A DNA stretch of 64,000 bases, taken from Rhizobium sp. BK602. GTDB lineage: Bacteria; Pseudomonadota; Alphaproteobacteria; Rhizobiales; Rhizobiaceae. Within the stretch, counting starts at the first letter, position 1; every line of letters begins with the position of its first letter. Positions 30,520 to 40,938 of this stretch are shown here, one piece after another. Under the pieces are notes generated by a model that was given only the letters and a program-made list of their open reading frames with translations, was not told where the DNA came from and searched no databases. Made by a program: the position numbers and the translations under genes. The DNA is taken from assembly GCF_014195095.1 (NCBI RefSeq), contig NZ_JACIBC010000001.1, positions 248,001 through 312,000 of the forward strand, in the 5' to 3' direction.

Positions 30520-33500
30520 ATGTTTGACAATCTTTTTGGTTCGGAAACGGCGAAGCGGGATGGCAGCGAGGTCTTCGAAGCCTTGCGAAAGGCTGCGAGC
30601 GAGCGGATCCTCGTGCTTGATGGCGCCATGGGCACGCAGATCCAGGGGCTGGGCTTTGATGAAGATCAGTTTCGCGGCCACCGTTTCATCGGGTGTGCCT
30701 GTCACCAGAAGGGCAATAACGACCTTCTTATCCTGACCCAGCCGGACGCTATCGAAGACATCCATTATCGCTATGCCAAGGCCGGTGCCGATATCCTCGA
30801 GACCAACACCTTTTCCTCGACCCGCATCGCCCAGGCCGATTATCAGATGGAAGGCGCGGTCTACGACCTGAATAAGGAAGGTGCGGAGATCGTCCGCCGC
30901 GCGGCGAACCGCGCTGAACGCGAGGACGGCAAGCGCCGGTTCGTTGCCGGCGCCATTGGTCCGACCAACCGCACGGCTTCCATTTCCCCCGATGTCAACA
31001 ATCCCGGTTATCGCGCCGTATCCTTCGACGATCTGCGCTTGGCTTATGGCGAGCAGATTGATGGGCTGATCGACGGCGGAGCCGACATTATCCTGATCGA
31101 AACCATCTTCGACACGTTGAACGCCAAGGCGGCGATTTTTGCCTGCGAGGAGCGGTTCGAAGCCAAGGGTATTCGCCTACCGGTCATGATTTCCGGCACC
31201 ATCACCGATCTTTCCGGCCGCACGCTTTCCGGCCAGACGCCGTCCGCCTTCTGGAATTCCGTGCGTCATGCAAGCCCGTTTACGATCGGCCTCAACTGCG
31301 CGCTCGGCGCCAGCGCCATGCGTCCGCATCTGCAGGAACTGTCGGCGGTCGCCGATACCTTTGTCTGCGCCTATCCCAATGCGGGCCTGCCGAATGAATT
31401 CGGCCAATATGACGAAACGCCTGACATGATGGCGGCGCAGGTGGAGGAGTTTGCCCGCGAAGGTCTGGTCAACATCGTTGGCGGTTGCTGCGGCTCGACG
31501 CCGGAGCATATCGCCGCGATCGCTCGGGCGGTTTCCAAATACCCGCCGCGCCCGCTTGCGGCGCACCGTCCCTTCATGGCGCTCTCGGGGCTGGAGCCCT
31601 TCGAACTGACGAAGGATATTCCCTTCGTCAACGTCGGTGAGCGCACGAACGTCACGGGCTCGGCAAAGTTCCGCAAGCTGATCACCAATGCCGACTATAC
31701 GGCCGCGCTGGCGGTCGCTCGCGACCAGGTCGAGAACGGCGCGCAGGTGATCGACATCAATATGGACGAGGGCCTGATCGATTCCGAGAAGGCGATGGTC
31801 GAATTCCTCAACCTGATCGCGGCCGAGCCGGATATCGCCCGCGTGCCGGTCATGATCGATAGCTCGAAATTCTCGATCATCGAGGCTGGCCTCAAATGCG
31901 TTCAGGGCAAGCCGATCGTCAACTCGATCTCGCTGAAGGAAGGCGAGGAGAATTTCCTCAGGCAGGCGCGATTGCTGCGCAATTATGGCGCGGCCGTCGT
32001 GGTCATGGCGTTCGACGAGCAGGGGCAGGCCGATAGCTATCAGCGCAAGGTCGAGATCTGTACCCGCGCCTATAAGCTTCTGACCGAAGTGGCGGGGTTG
32101 CCGCCGGAGGATATCATCTTCGATCCGAATATTTTCGCTGTCGCGACCGGCATCGAGGAGCATAACAATTACGGCGCCGACTTTATCGAGGCGACGCGGA
32201 CGATCCGCCAAACCATGCCCTTGGTGCACATTTCCGGCGGCGTGTCGAACCTCTCCTTCTCCTTCCGTGGCAATGAGCCCGTACGCGAGGCGATGCATGC
32301 CGTGTTCCTCTACCATGCCATTCAGGCGGGTATGGACATGGGCATCGTCAATGCCGGCCAGCTGGCCGTTTACGACAACATCGATCCGGAGCTGCGCGAA
32401 GCCTGCGAGGACGTTGTCCTCAATCGTCGATCCGATGGCACCGAGCGGCTGCTGGAGGTTGCCGAGCGGTTTCGCGGTGCCGGCAGCCGGGAAGCCAAGC
32501 TGCAGGATCTCGCCTGGCGTGAATGGCCGGTCGAGAAGCGGCTGGAGCATGCGCTGGTCAACGGCATCACCGATTATATCGATGTCGATACCGAAGAGGC
32601 GCGGCAAAAGGCCGAGCGACCGCTGCACGTCATCGAAGGGCCGCTGATGGCCGGGATGAACGTCGTCGGCGATCTGTTCGGTTCGGGCAAGATGTTCCTG
32701 CCGCAAGTGGTGAAATCGGCCCGCGTCATGAAGCAGGCAGTCGCCGTGCTGTTGCCTTACATGGAGGCGGAAAAGCTTGCCAATGGTGGCAGCGGCGAGC
32801 GTCAGGCAGCCGGCAAGGTGCTGATGGCGACCGTCAAGGGCGATGTGCATGATATCGGCAAGAACATCGTCGGCGTCGTGCTCGCCTGCAACAATTACGA
32901 GATCATCGATCTCGGCGTCATGGTGCCGGCGACGAAAATCCTCGAGACGGCTATTGCTGAGAAGGTCGATATCATCGGCCTGTCCGGTTTGATCACGCCT
33001 TCCTTGGATGAAATGGTGCATGTCGCTTCGGAGATGGAGCGCCAGGGCTTCGATATTCCGCTGTTGATCGGTGGAGCGACGACCAGCCGCGTGCATACCG
33101 CCGTGAAGATCCACCCGGGCTACGAGAAGGGGCAGACGGTCTATGTCACCGATGCCAGCCGTGCCGTTGGCGTCGTCTCGGCGCTGCTGTCGCCGGACGC
33201 TCGACAGGGCTATATCGATACGGTCAGGGCCGAATATGCCAAGGTCGCGGCGGCGCATGCCCGCAGCGAGGCGGAAAAGGTAAGGCTGCCGATCGCCCGC
33301 GCTCGCGAGAATGGCCAGAAGATCGATTGGAGCTCGTACCGGCCGGTCGCGCCGCAATTCTTCGGCACCAAGATCTTTGAAACCTATGATCTTGAGGAGC
33401 TTACGAAATACATCGACTGGACGCCGTTCTTCCAGACGTGGGAGCTGAAGGGCCGTTTCCCGGCAATCCTCGAGGACGAGAAGCAGGGCGAAGCAGCACG

Positions 33501-34296
33501 GCAGCTTTATGCCGACGCGCAGGCCATGCTCAAGAAGATCATCGCGGAGAAGTGGTTCCGGCCGCGCGCCGTCATCGGCTTCTGGCCGGCTGGTTCCGTC
33601 GGCGATGATATCCGCCTCTTTGCTGATGCGGAACGTTCCAAGGAACTCGCGACCCTCTATACGCTGCGCCAGCAATTGTCGAAGCGGGACGGTCGCCCGA
33701 ATGTGGCCTTGTCTGATTTCGTTGCGCCGGTTGCGAGCGGCGTGGGTGACTATGTCGGTGGTTTCGTCGTCACGGCTGGCATCGAGGAGATAGCCATTGC
33801 CGAGCGCTTCGAGCGCGCCAATGACGATTATTCCTCGATCCTCGTCAAGGCGCTGGCCGACCGCTTTGCCGAGGCTTTCGCGGAGCGGATGCATGAACGG
33901 GTGCGCCGCGAGTTCTGGGGCTACGCAAAGGACGAGAAGCTGAGCGGCGACGATCTCCTGGCGGAGGCCTATGCCGGCATCCGTCCGGCTCCGGGCTATC
34001 CCGCGCAGCCGGATCATACCGAGAAGGAAACCCTGTTCCGCCTGCTCGATGCCGAGGCGGCAACCGGCGTGAAGCTCACCGAAAGCTATGCCATGTGGCC
34101 CGGCTCCTCGGTCTCCGGCCTCTATATCGGCCATCCCGATTCCTATTATTTCGGTGTCGCCAAGGTCGAACGCGATCAGGTCGAGGACTATGCCGCCCGT
34201 AAGGGAATGACGATTGCCGAGGTCGAGCGCTGGCTCGGACCGGTGCTCAACTATGTGCCGGAAAAGCGCGATGCGGCGGTAGACGACGCAGCGTAA
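30520..34296 (+). CDS. metH: Cobalamin-dependent methionine synthase
   Basis: The 1258-residue enzyme transfers a methyl group from methyltetrahydrofolate via cobalamin to homocysteine. All four modules are visible: an N-terminal homocysteine domain ([16 protein letters not shown] near residue 33; Zn ligands in GLNCALG and [10 protein letters not shown] near 325), a pterin domain ([20 protein letters not shown] near 372), a cobalamin cap and binding domain ([17 protein letters not shown] near 773, with the axial His; [14 protein letters not shown] near 828), and the activation domain ([16 protein letters not shown] near 1018; [15 protein letters not shown] near 1190). Length is normal. ATG 30520 (AGAGG upstream) is chosen over an open extension to 30322. 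Overlapping palindromes precede it and a good terminator follows. Confidence 0.95.
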   Translation: MFDNLFGSETAKRDGSEVFEALRKAASERILVLDGAMGTQIQGLGFDEDQFRGHRFIGCACHQKGNNDLLILTQPDAIEDIHYRYAKAGADILETNTFSSTRIAQADYQMEGAVYDLNKEGAEIVRRAANRAEREDGKRRFVAGAIGPTNRTASISPDVNNPGYRAVSFDDLRLAYGEQIDGLIDGGADIILIETIFDTLNAKAAIFACEERFEAKGIRLPVMISGTITDLSGRTLSGQTPSAFWNSVRHASPFTIGLNCALGASAMRPHLQELSAVADTFVCAYPNAGLPNEFGQYDETPDMMAAQVEEFAREGLVNIVGGCCGSTPEHIAAIARAVSKYPPRPLAAHRPFMALSGLEPFELTKDIPFVNVGERTNVTGSAKFRKLITNADYTAALAVARDQVENGAQVIDINMDEGLIDSEKAMVEFLNLIAAEPDIARVPVMIDSSKFSIIEAGLKCVQGKPIVNSISLKEGEENFLRQARLLRNYGAAVVVMAFDEQGQADSYQRKVEICTRAYKLLTEVAGLPPEDIIFDPNIFAVATGIEEHNNYGADFIEATRTIRQTMPLVHISGGVSNLSFSFRGNEPVREAMHAVFLYHAIQAGMDMGIVNAGQLAVYDNIDPELREACEDVVLNRRSDGTERLLEVAERFRGAGSREAKLQDLAWREWPVEKRLEHALVNGITDYIDVDTEEARQKAERPLHVIEGPLMAGMNVVGDLFGSGKMFLPQVVKSARVMKQAVAVLLPYMEAEKLANGGSGERQAAGKVLMATVKGDVHDIGKNIVGVVLACNNYEIIDLGVMVPATKILETAIAEKVDIIGLSGLITPSLDEMVHVASEMERQGFDIPLLIGGATTSRVHTAVKIHPGYEKGQTVYVTDASRAVGVVSALLSPDARQGYIDTVRAEYAKVAAAHARSEAEKVRLPIARARENGQKIDWSSYRPVAPQFFGTKIFETYDLEELTKYIDWTPFFQTWELKGRFPAILEDEKQGEAARQLYADAQAMLKKIIAEKWFRPRAVIGFWPAGSVGDDIRLFADAERSKELATLYTLRQQLSKRDGRPNVALSDFVAPVASGVGDYVGGFVVTAGIEEIAIAERFERANDDYSSILVKALADRFAEAFAERMHERVRREFWGYAKDEKLSGDDLLAEAYAGIRPAPGYPAQPDHTEKETLFRLLDAEAATGVKLTESYAMWPGSSVSGLYIGHPDSYYFGVAKVERDQVEDYAARKGMTIAEVERWLGPVLNYVPEKRDAAVDDAA

Positions 34297-34354
34297 TTGC
34301 GAGTCGTTTCGGCGGGTTGGGCCGACAGGCTGATAATCTGATTCAGGTCGTTCA

Positions 34355-34394
34355 TGCGGTCGAGAGGTGATTCACCTTTCGACCGCACTTTTTT
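34355..34394 (+). terminator. Intrinsic terminator after metH
   Basis: TGCGGTCGA at 34355-34363 pairs with TCGACCGCA at 34379-34387, and the inner part AGGTGA/TCACCT extends the stem. Six T residues follow at 34389-34394. It lies about 60 bases after the metH stop and before the convergent GntR gene. Confidence 0.85.
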
Positions 34395-34409
34395 GATTCT
34401 GAACGCATT

Positions 34410-35174
34410 TTACGTCGCGCCGATCGTCAGTTCCGCGACGAAGTCATAGGCGTCCCCACGATAAAGCGAGCGGGTGAATTCCACGGCGCGGCCCGAGCCG
34501 AGATAGGAAATGCGTTCGATCGATAGGCCCGCGGCGCCGATTGGAACGCCGAGTAAGCCGGCATCCGCTTCCTTCATGTTGGTCGCCGATATGCGCTGCA
34601 CGGCGCGTACCGGGCGGACCTGGCGCTTTTCCAGTTCGGCATAGAGCGAGGATGTGACGATCGACGGATCGGGCAGGAACTCGCCGGAAACGCTGGCATG
34701 TTCGATGGCGAGCGGCTGATCGTCGGCGATGCGCAGGCGGCTGAGCCGGGACACCTTGGTATCGGCGGCGAGGCCGAGGATCATCATCTCGTCAGGCGAG
34801 GGCGTATGCACGCCTTTATGCAGCCATTCGGATCGGGCCGTCATGCCGCGTCGCGCCATGTCTTCCGTGAAGGAGGTGAGCTGCGACAGTCGCTGTTCGA
34901 CCTTGGAAACAGGCTTGGCGACGAAGGTGCCGGACCCGTGGCGGCGTACGAGGATGCCCTCCGCGACGAGATCATCGATCGCCTTTCGCACCGTGACGCG
35001 GCTGACGGCCGCATATTCGGCGATATCGCGCTCCGGCGGCAGGGCGTCACCCTGTTTCAGCGTGCCGAGCTTGACGGCATCCTCAAGCGTCCGGCGCAGC
35101 TTGACATAAAGCGGACCGGTGCCACCCGCGAGCAGGCGTCCTGGCGAGAAGATCGCACTCAAGTCCTCGCTCAT
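34410..35174 (-). CDS. GntR-family transcription regulator with UTRA effector domain
   Basis: The 254-residue protein has an N-terminal winged helix (LYVKLRRTLEDAVKLGTLKQGDALPPERDIAEYAAVSRVTVRKAIDDLVAEGILVRRHGSGTFV, about residues 22-86; split here only for description) and a C-terminal UTRA domain with SRLRIADDQPLAIEHASV and LLGVPIGAAGLSIERISYLGSG. This is the HutC/NagR class, whose effectors are often amino-sugar phosphates or similar ligands. It starts at ATG 35174 (AAGGAGA upstream), overlapping the kinase stop as ATGA, so kinase and regulator form one operon. It probably controls the divergent sugar operon through the paired sites at 36099 and 36227. Confidence 0.85.
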   Translation of the reverse strand: MSEDLSAIFSPGRLLAGGTGPLYVKLRRTLEDAVKLGTLKQGDALPPERDIAEYAAVSRVTVRKAIDDLVAEGILVRRHGSGTFVAKPVSKVEQRLSQLTSFTEDMARRGMTARSEWLHKGVHTPSPDEMMILGLAADTKVSRLSRLRIADDQPLAIEHASVSGEFLPDPSIVTSSLYAELEKRQVRPVRAVQRISATNMKEADAGLLGVPIGAAGLSIERISYLGSGRAVEFTRSLYRGDAYDFVAELTIGAT

Positions 35175-36055
35175 CGCGCGATCTCCTTCCTGCCTTGCAA
35201 TGCCTTTGCGGCCAGCTCCACGGCGCCGCGCAGGGCGTCGCCTTTCGGCTCCGCGAGCAGCGCCCTATGACGGGCTTCGAGCCATGGGTGGTAGGCTTTC
35301 GAGAGGCCGCCGAGGAGGCAGATCGACGGGCATTCCGGCCAAAGGAGTGCGTCGAGGCTCCGGGCGATCGCATTTGTCGCTGTTTTCACAATCTCGACGG
35401 CGATAGCATCCCCTCTTTCGGCATATTCAAAGACGATCGGCGCATAGCGCGCGAAGTCCTTGGGCTTGGAGGCGTGGGCGAATTCGACCACGCGTTCCGG
35501 ATCACTGCCGAATTCGGCGACGATTTTTTCGGTCAGCGGCGAGGGGGGCAATATCCTGTCATGCGCCAGAAGCACGCGCTCGAGCAGGTCGCGGCCAAGG
35601 CGCGCGCCGCTTGCCTGGTCCCCGATGACAAAGCCCCAGCCGCCGATGCCCCAGCTCTTGCCATCGCGCCGAGCATTGTAGACGGAGCCGGTGCCGAAGG
35701 CGCCGATGATTCCGTCGGCGTCGCCGAGCGCTCCCTGAAGCGCGATCGTCGCATCCGTAACGACCCTGCCTCCCGCAAAGGGTAAAAGCTCTTCCAATCG
35801 TTTGCCGTAATTGCCGACATTGGCACCGGCCGTACCGACGACCGCTGGCAATCTGTCGATCGATCCGGGGTCCAGGCCCGCATTGTCGAGTGCCTGTCGG
35901 GCCGATGCGATGATGTGGGTCAGCGAGTTCTCAAGATCGGACAGGATATTGGCAGCACCTGCCTTGCCGGTGCCTAAGACATTGCCGCTTCTGTCCGTCA
36001 CGGCAGCGCGGCAGTTTGTTCCGCCGCCGTCGATGCCGATCGCAAACTCCGTCAT
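35171..36055 (-). CDS. BadF/BadG-family sugar kinase, N-acetylglucosamine kinase-like
   Basis: Starting from ATG 36055, with CGGAGGA upstream, the protein has 294 residues; an open extension to 36148 has no start signal. It shows ASKHA kinase features: FAIGIDGGGTNCRAAVTD (phosphate-1 loop) at the start, GTAGANVGNYGKRLEELLPF near 80, VTDATIALQGALGDADGIIGAFGTGSV near 105 (phosphate-2 region), WGIGGWGFVIGDQASGARLGRDLLERVL near 140 and CLLGGLSKAYHPWLEARH near 255. This pattern fits GlcNAc/glucosamine kinases of the BadF class. It heads the regulator gene and diverges from a sugar ABC operon, so it probably phosphorylates the imported sugar. The exact sugar is unknown. Confidence 0.8.
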   Translation of the reverse strand: MTEFAIGIDGGGTNCRAAVTDRSGNVLGTGKAGAANILSDLENSLTHIIASARQALDNAGLDPGSIDRLPAVVGTAGANVGNYGKRLEELLPFAGGRVVTDATIALQGALGDADGIIGAFGTGSVYNARRDGKSWGIGGWGFVIGDQASGARLGRDLLERVLLAHDRILPPSPLTEKIVAEFGSDPERVVEFAHASKPKDFARYAPIVFEYAERGDAIAVEIVKTATNAIARSLDALLWPECPSICLLGGLSKAYHPWLEARHRALLAEPKGDALRGAVELAAKALQGRKEIAR

Positions 36056-36595
36056 CCTATCCTCCGGATATGGCCCATTCCCCATTTTCTCTACAATACC
36101 AAAAAAATACCATTTACCAAGAGGGGATCTGTCGCTTTTTTCGATCAAATATCATATTGAAAAACAATGATAAAAAATTTTAATCCATTGCAAGTTGGTC
36201 GAAAAGTTAAAATCGACTGGACAATTGGTATTTTTTTGGCCTTAATTCCTGCCAAGGGAACAGTTCGAGCCGACAGGAGCGGAGCCGGCAAAACAACAAT
36301 GGCCGGAAAGTCCAGCGAAGGGTGGCGGACCTTCATCATTGTCGGTAGCCGCGTGGGCCGGAAGGGTCAGTGCGGCGGTGTTCGTCATGTTTCTCCCTTG
36401 TAGCGAGTGCGTGGTGCTTCCTGCGGTTTCAGGTGCGTCACGATGGGGTTGAGCAGGCGTAGTGCCTTGAGCACCCTTTGCTTTCAGGGCCGGCAAGTCT
36501 TGGCGGCTCTCAGGAGCGTTGGCGATCTTCGAATATGCCAGCGGATTTCAGATCGAAAACAGTGCCTCACCAGGCGCTTAAAACAGGAGAGGGAA
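36056..36595. promoter_or_regulatory. Divergent promoter region with paired operator candidates
   Basis: The 540 bases between kinase and binding-protein genes contain CCAAAAAAATACC at 36099-36111 and its exact reverse complement GGTATTTTTTTGG at 36227-36239, 115 bases apart. The left copy lies about 45 bases before the kinase start. AT-rich sequence between them (36140-36225) is the likely promoter zone. HutC/NagR-type regulators often bind sites containing TTGGT/ACCAA halves, which both copies contain in part, so these are probable sites of the 34410-35174 GntR protein. From about 36240 to 36590 nothing further is recognised. Confidence 0.55.
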
Positions 36596-37855
36596 ATGAA
36601 AAACAATGTTCTGAAGGGCTTCCTCCTCGCATCCAGCCTGCTGACTTCGGTCGGCTTCGCGCATGCGGCGGATGTAACGCTGACGGTTGAAAGCTGGCGT
36701 AACGACGACCTGCAGATCTGGCAGGAAAAGATCATCCCCGCTTTCGAAGCCAAGAACCCCGGCATCAAGATCGTTTTCTCGCCGACGGCTCCCACCGAAT
36801 ATAATGCATCGCTGAATGCCAAGCTCGATGCCGGCTCCGCGGGCGATATCATCACCTGCCGTCCCTTCGACGCTTCGCTGGATCTTTTCAACAAGAAGCA
36901 TCTCGTCGATCTGACGTCGCTGTCGGGCATCGAGAACTTCTCGCCGGTCGCCAAGGCTGCCTGGTCCACGGACGACGGCAAATCGACCTTCTGCGTGCCG
37001 ATGGCCTCGGTCATCCACGGCTTCATCTACAACAAGGACGCCTTCGACAAGCTCGGTCTCAAGGTTCCGACGACGCGCGACGAATTCTTCGCCGCCCTCG
37101 ACAAGATCAAGGCCGACGGCACCTATATTCCGATGGCCATGGGCACGAAGGATCTGTGGGAAGCCGCGACCATGGGCTACCAGAACATCGGCCCGAACTA
37201 CTGGAAGGGCGAAGAGGGCCGTCTGGCGCTGGTCGCCGGCAAGGAAAAGCTCACGGATGCGCCGTGGGTCGATCCCTACAAGGAACTTGCCAAGTGGAAG
37301 CCCTATCTCGGTGATGGCTTCGAAGCGCAGAGCTATCCGGACAGCCAGAACCTCTTCACGCTTGGAAAGGCCGCCATCTATCCCGCCGGTTCGTGGGAAA
37401 TCTCGCTGTTCAACACGCAGGCTCAGTTCAAGATGGGCGCCTTCCCGCCGCCGGTCGAAAAGGCTGGCGACACGGCCTACATTTCCGACCATCCGGATAT
37501 CGGTGTCGGCCTGAATGCCAAGAGCGCGCATCAGGAAGAAGCCAAGAAATTCCTGAGCTGGGTCGCTTCCGACGAATTCGCCGACATCTATGCCAATGCG
37601 CTGCCGGGCTTCTTCAGCCTGAACTCGCATCCGGTCAAGATGAGCGATCCGCTGGCGCAGGAATTCGTGTCCTGGCGCGGCAATCACAAGTCCACCATTC
37701 GCTCGACCTATCAGATCCTGTCGCGCGGCACGCCGAACCTGGAAAACGAAACCTGGACGGAATCCGCCAACGTCATCAACGGCACGGATACGCCGGACGT
37801 GGCCGCCAAGAAGCTGCAGGACGGTCTCGACAAGTGGTACAAGCCGGGCAAGTGA
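36596..37855 (+). CDS. ABC sugar transporter, periplasmic binding protein (family 1)
   Basis: Starting from ATG 36596, with AGGAGAGG upstream, the protein has 419 residues; the frame is open further upstream, but the signal peptide begins here (NNVLKGFLLASSLLTSVGFAHA, AHA cleavage near 23). The mature protein matches carbohydrate-binding extracellular family 1: TVESWRNDDLQIWQEKIIPAFEAKNPGIKIVF, YNASLNAKLDAGSAGDIITCRPF, VIHGFIYNKDAFDKLGL, and PAGSWEISLF near 265. It delivers sugar to the two downstream permeases. The adjacent GlcNAc-kinase-like gene suggests an amino sugar or an oligosaccharide, without proof. A hairpin after the stop probably raises its level over the permeases. Confidence 0.85.
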   Translation: MKNNVLKGFLLASSLLTSVGFAHAADVTLTVESWRNDDLQIWQEKIIPAFEAKNPGIKIVFSPTAPTEYNASLNAKLDAGSAGDIITCRPFDASLDLFNKKHLVDLTSLSGIENFSPVAKAAWSTDDGKSTFCVPMASVIHGFIYNKDAFDKLGLKVPTTRDEFFAALDKIKADGTYIPMAMGTKDLWEAATMGYQNIGPNYWKGEEGRLALVAGKEKLTDAPWVDPYKELAKWKPYLGDGFEAQSYPDSQNLFTLGKAAIYPAGSWEISLFNTQAQFKMGAFPPPVEKAGDTAYISDHPDIGVGLNAKSAHQEEAKKFLSWVASDEFADIYANALPGFFSLNSHPVKMSDPLAQEFVSWRGNHKSTIRSTYQILSRGTPNLENETWTESANVINGTDTPDVAAKKLQDGLDKWYKPGK

Positions 37856-37869
37856 GCCGCTAATCCACG

Positions 37870-37902
37870 GGGTAAGGGACTTCGGCCCCTTACCCTCCTT
37901 TT
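37870..37902 (+). terminator. Attenuating hairpin after the sugar-binding protein gene
   Basis: GGGTAAGGG at 37870-37878 is complementary to CCCTTACCC at 37887-37895, with a TTCG-containing loop, followed by TCCTTTTTA. It lies 14 bases after the binding-protein stop and 160 bases before the first permease. Such partly terminating or stabilising hairpins are common behind binding-protein genes and produce an excess of the binding protein. Confidence 0.7.
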
Positions 37903-38059
37903 TATGTCGGCGAGCCGTCCGTTGGCTGGCATCGCGACATCAGCATCGTACCGTGCCGAGATCGCTCCTTCAGGCTTCGCCGAAGAGCGGTGATGGTGGT
38001 CGGATTTGACCCTTTGTGCTGCCGCCTCGATCGCAGCGAATAACAATAGGCAGAAAGCC

Positions 38060-39013
38060 ATGAGCGACGCCGAGACATCAGCCGCCTTCGATGCGGCGCC
38101 GATCAAGCGCCCCAGGCGCTGGCACATTCTCGTTTTTCTTCTTCCGGCCTTCCTCGTCTATACGGCGGTCATGATCCTGCCGCTGATCGAGACGCTTCGG
38201 CTATCGCTTTACAATGTCGTCGACAATCAGTCTGTCTTCGTCGGCCTCAACAATTTCAAGGTGTTGTTCGGCGATGATCGCTGGGCGCATGATTTCTGGA
38301 ATGCACTGCGCAACAACCTGATCTTCTTCGCCATTCACATGTGCGTGCAGAATCCGATCGGGATCGCGCTTGCGGCCCTCCTGTCGCTCTCGAAGTTGCG
38401 CTTCGTCGCCTTCTACCGCACGGCCATTTTCCTGCCGACGCTGCTGTCCTTCGTCGTGGTCGGCTTCATCTGGAAACTGATCCTGTCGCCGCTCTGGGGC
38501 GTTGCGCCCGAGCTGATGAGCATGATCGGTCTCAAATCCTTCTTCGCGCCCTGGCTCGGCAAGCCGGGCACGGCATTGATCACGGTGGCGCTGATCTCCG
38601 TCTGGCAATATGTCGGCATTCCGATGATGCTGATCTACGCGGCGCTGCTGAATATCCCCGAAGAGGTCATCGAGGCGGCCGAATGCGATGGCATCACCGG
38701 CTGGAGCCAGTTCTGGAAGATCAAGCTGCCGCTGGTGCTGCCGGCGATCGGCATCATCTCGATCCTGACTTTCGTCGGCAATTTCAATGCGTTCGATCTG
38801 GTCTATACCGTGCAGGGTGCGCTTGCGGGGCCTGACGGCTCCACCGATATTCTCGGTACGCTGCTCTATCGCGTCTTCTTCGGCTTCCAGCTACAGCTCG
38901 GCGACCGCTCGATGGGCGCGACCATCGCGACGGTGATGTTCCTGATCATCCTTGCCGGCGTCTCGCTCTATCTTTTCGTCATCCAGCGGCGCATCCGCCG
39001 CTACCAGTTCTGA
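38060..39013 (+). CDS. ABC sugar transporter permease (MalF/UgpA type)
   Basis: From ATG 38060 the protein has 317 residues. It has six predicted hydrophobic helices, the first at about residues 25-48 (ILVFLLPAFLVYTAVMILPL), and the coupling-loop motif EAAECDGITGWSQFWKIKLPLVLPAI near residue 205, the EAA motif that contacts the ATPase. The frame is open upstream to 38006, but a short extension without ribosome-binding site is unlikely. It lies between the binding protein and the second permease, 12 bases before the latter. Confidence 0.85.
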   Translation: MSDAETSAAFDAAPIKRPRRWHILVFLLPAFLVYTAVMILPLIETLRLSLYNVVDNQSVFVGLNNFKVLFGDDRWAHDFWNALRNNLIFFAIHMCVQNPIGIALAALLSLSKLRFVAFYRTAIFLPTLLSFVVVGFIWKLILSPLWGVAPELMSMIGLKSFFAPWLGKPGTALITVALISVWQYVGIPMMLIYAALLNIPEEVIEAAECDGITGWSQFWKIKLPLVLPAIGIISILTFVGNFNAFDLVYTVQGALAGPDGSTDILGTLLYRVFFGFQLQLGDRSMGATIATVMFLIILAGVSLYLFVIQRRIRRYQF

Positions 39014-39025
39014 GGAGCGGCGACC

Positions 39026-39865
39026 ATGTCGAAGGCACGCACTTCACCCATCCGCACCGGCTTCGTTCACCTGGCGCTCATCGCCTATACGCTCGTCGCC
39101 GTCTTTCCGGTGTTCCTGACGATCATCAATTCGTTCAAGGATCGCGCCTCGATCTTTCGTGCGCCGCTTAGTGTTCCGACGCCGTCCAGTTTCAGCCTCA
39201 TCGGGTATCAGACCGTGCTCGGGCAGGGGAACTTCGTCAGCTATTTCCAGAACAGTTTCGTCGTGACGATCGTCTCGATCGCCTTCACGCTGCTGTTCGG
39301 GGCGATGGCGGCGTTCGCGCTGTCGGAATATCGCTTCCGCGGCAATACGATGATGGGGCTCTATCTTGCGATTGGCATCATGATCCCGATCCGCCTCGGC
39401 ACGGTCGCCATCCTCCAGGGGATGGTCGCGACCGGGCTGGTCAATACGCTGACGGCGCTGATCCTTGTCTATACTGCGCAGGGACTGCCGCTGGCGATTT
39501 TCATCCTCTCGGAATTCATGCGGACTGTGTCCGATGACCTGAAGAATGCCGGCCGCATCGATGGCCTCAGCGAATATGCGATCTTCTTCCGCCTCGTGCT
39601 GCCGCTCATCCGTCCGGCCATGGCGACCGTCGCGGTCTTCACGATGATCCCGATCTGGAACGACCTGTGGTTCCCGCTGATCCTGGCGCCGAGTGAGGCG
39701 ACCAAGACGGTGACGCTCGGCTCGCAGGTTTTCATCGGCCAGTTCGTCACCAACTGGAATGCCGTGCTGGCGGCGCTGTCGCTCGCTATCCTGCCGATCC
39801 TCGTGCTGTACGTCATCTTCTCCCGCCAGCTCATTCGCGGCATTACCTCCGGAGCAGTCAAGTGA
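39026..39865 (+). CDS. ABC sugar transporter permease (MalG/UgpE type)
   Basis: The 279-residue protein (ATG 39026, GAGGAGCGG upstream) begins with a hydrophobic helix LALIAYTLVAVFPVFLTIINSFKD, typical of MalG-type subunits, and has the EAA-loop NAGRIDGLSEYAIFFRLVLPLIRPA near residue 178. About six transmembrane helices are visible. It pairs with the permease encoded just upstream. The end overlaps the oxidoreductase start (GTGA), giving tight coupling. Confidence 0.85.
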   Translation: MSKARTSPIRTGFVHLALIAYTLVAVFPVFLTIINSFKDRASIFRAPLSVPTPSSFSLIGYQTVLGQGNFVSYFQNSFVVTIVSIAFTLLFGAMAAFALSEYRFRGNTMMGLYLAIGIMIPIRLGTVAILQGMVATGLVNTLTALILVYTAQGLPLAIFILSEFMRTVSDDLKNAGRIDGLSEYAIFFRLVLPLIRPAMATVAVFTMIPIWNDLWFPLILAPSEATKTVTLGSQVFIGQFVTNWNAVLAALSLAILPILVLYVIFSRQLIRGITSGAVK

Positions 39866-40926
39866 GCGCATCCGCAAAGCCGATCCGCGTTCTCGTCGCC
39901 GGCCTTGGCAATATGGGCCGGAGCCATGCGCTCGCCTATCACAACAATCCCGGTTTCGAGATCGTCGGTCTCGTCAACCGGTCGAGACCGGCGCTACCGG
40001 AAGAGCTGCAGGGATATGCGATCCATCCGGATTTCGAGACGGCATTGAAGGAGCTGAAACCGGACCTCTGCTCGATCAGCACCTATTCCGACAGTCATGC
40101 CGATTTTGCCGTCAAGGCTTTCGAAGCCGGCTGCCATGTCTTCGTGGAAAAGCCGCTGGCAACCACGGTTGCGGATGCCGAACGGGTCGTTGCGGCTGCG
40201 GAAAAGGCGGGAAGGAAGCTGGTCATCGGCTATATCCTGCGCCATCACCCGTCCTGGACGCGGCTGATCGCCGAGGCGCGCAAGCTCGGCGGTCCCTATG
40301 TCTTCCGCATGAACCTGAACCAGCAGTCGAGCGGACCGACCTGGGAAACCCACAAGGCATTGATGCGCACGACGTCGCCGATCGTCGATTGCGGCGTGCA
40401 CTATGTCGACGTCATGTGCCAGATCACCGACGCCAGACCGATCGAGGTGCGCGGCATGGGTCTGCGCATGTCGAACGAGATCGCGCCGGACATGTATAAT
40501 TACGGCCATCTGCAGGTGATTTTCGAGGACGGGTCCGTCGGCTGGTATGAAGCCGGCTGGGGGCCGATGATGTCCGAGACGGCCTTCTTCGTGAAGGATG
40601 TGATGTCGCCGAACGGTGCGGTGTCGATCGTCATGGACCCCGGTGCCAGATCCGACGACATCGACGCCCATACCAAGACATCAATCATCCGGCTGCACAG
40701 CGCCGAAACCGGGCCGAATGGCCGGTTCATCCGGCCGGACGAGGATCTCCGCATGGATGGCGAGCCGGGGCATCAGGAGCTGTGCGACCGGGAGCAAGCC
40801 TTCATGCTTAAAGCCATCCGCGAGGATATCGACCTCAGCCGCCATATGACCGATGCCGTTCAATCGCTACGCATCTGCCTCGCCGCCGACGAGAGCGTGC
40901 GCTCCGGCAAGCCCGTTTACCTGTAA
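39862..40926 (+). CDS. Gfo/Idh/MocA family oxidoreductase
   Basis: This 354-residue NAD(P)-dependent sugar dehydrogenase-like protein starts at GTG 39862, overlapping the permease stop. The N-terminal Rossmann motif IRVLVAGLGNMGRSHALAYHNN (GLGNMG) and the CHVFVEKPLATTVADAERVV segment (Glu-Lys-Pro near residue 93) are family hallmarks; IVDCGVHYVDVMCQITDA near residue 175 holds the catalytic-type Asp/His. Being inside the transporter operon, it probably acts on the imported sugar or its oxidised form. Whether it works with the kinase or instead of it is unclear. Confidence 0.8.
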   Translation: MSASAKPIRVLVAGLGNMGRSHALAYHNNPGFEIVGLVNRSRPALPEELQGYAIHPDFETALKELKPDLCSISTYSDSHADFAVKAFEAGCHVFVEKPLATTVADAERVVAAAEKAGRKLVIGYILRHHPSWTRLIAEARKLGGPYVFRMNLNQQSSGPTWETHKALMRTTSPIVDCGVHYVDVMCQITDARPIEVRGMGLRMSNEIAPDMYNYGHLQVIFEDGSVGWYEAGWGPMMSETAFFVKDVMSPNGAVSIVMDPGARSDDIDAHTKTSIIRLHSAETGPNGRFIRPDEDLRMDGEPGHQELCDREQAFMLKAIREDIDLSRHMTDAVQSLRICLAADESVRSGKPVYL

Positions 40927-40938
40927 GGATAAGAGACT

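Noticed and set aside
31177..34134. 985-codon open frame antisense to metH
   Set aside because: The forward strand clearly encodes all four MetH domains. The reverse frame is kept open by GC-rich codon bias and its protein is His/Arg/Asp-rich without domains or ribosome-binding site.
36407..36595. Extended N-terminus of the sugar-binding protein
   Set aside because: The signal peptide and the Shine-Dalgarno sequence place the start at 36596; the extension would bury the signal peptide.
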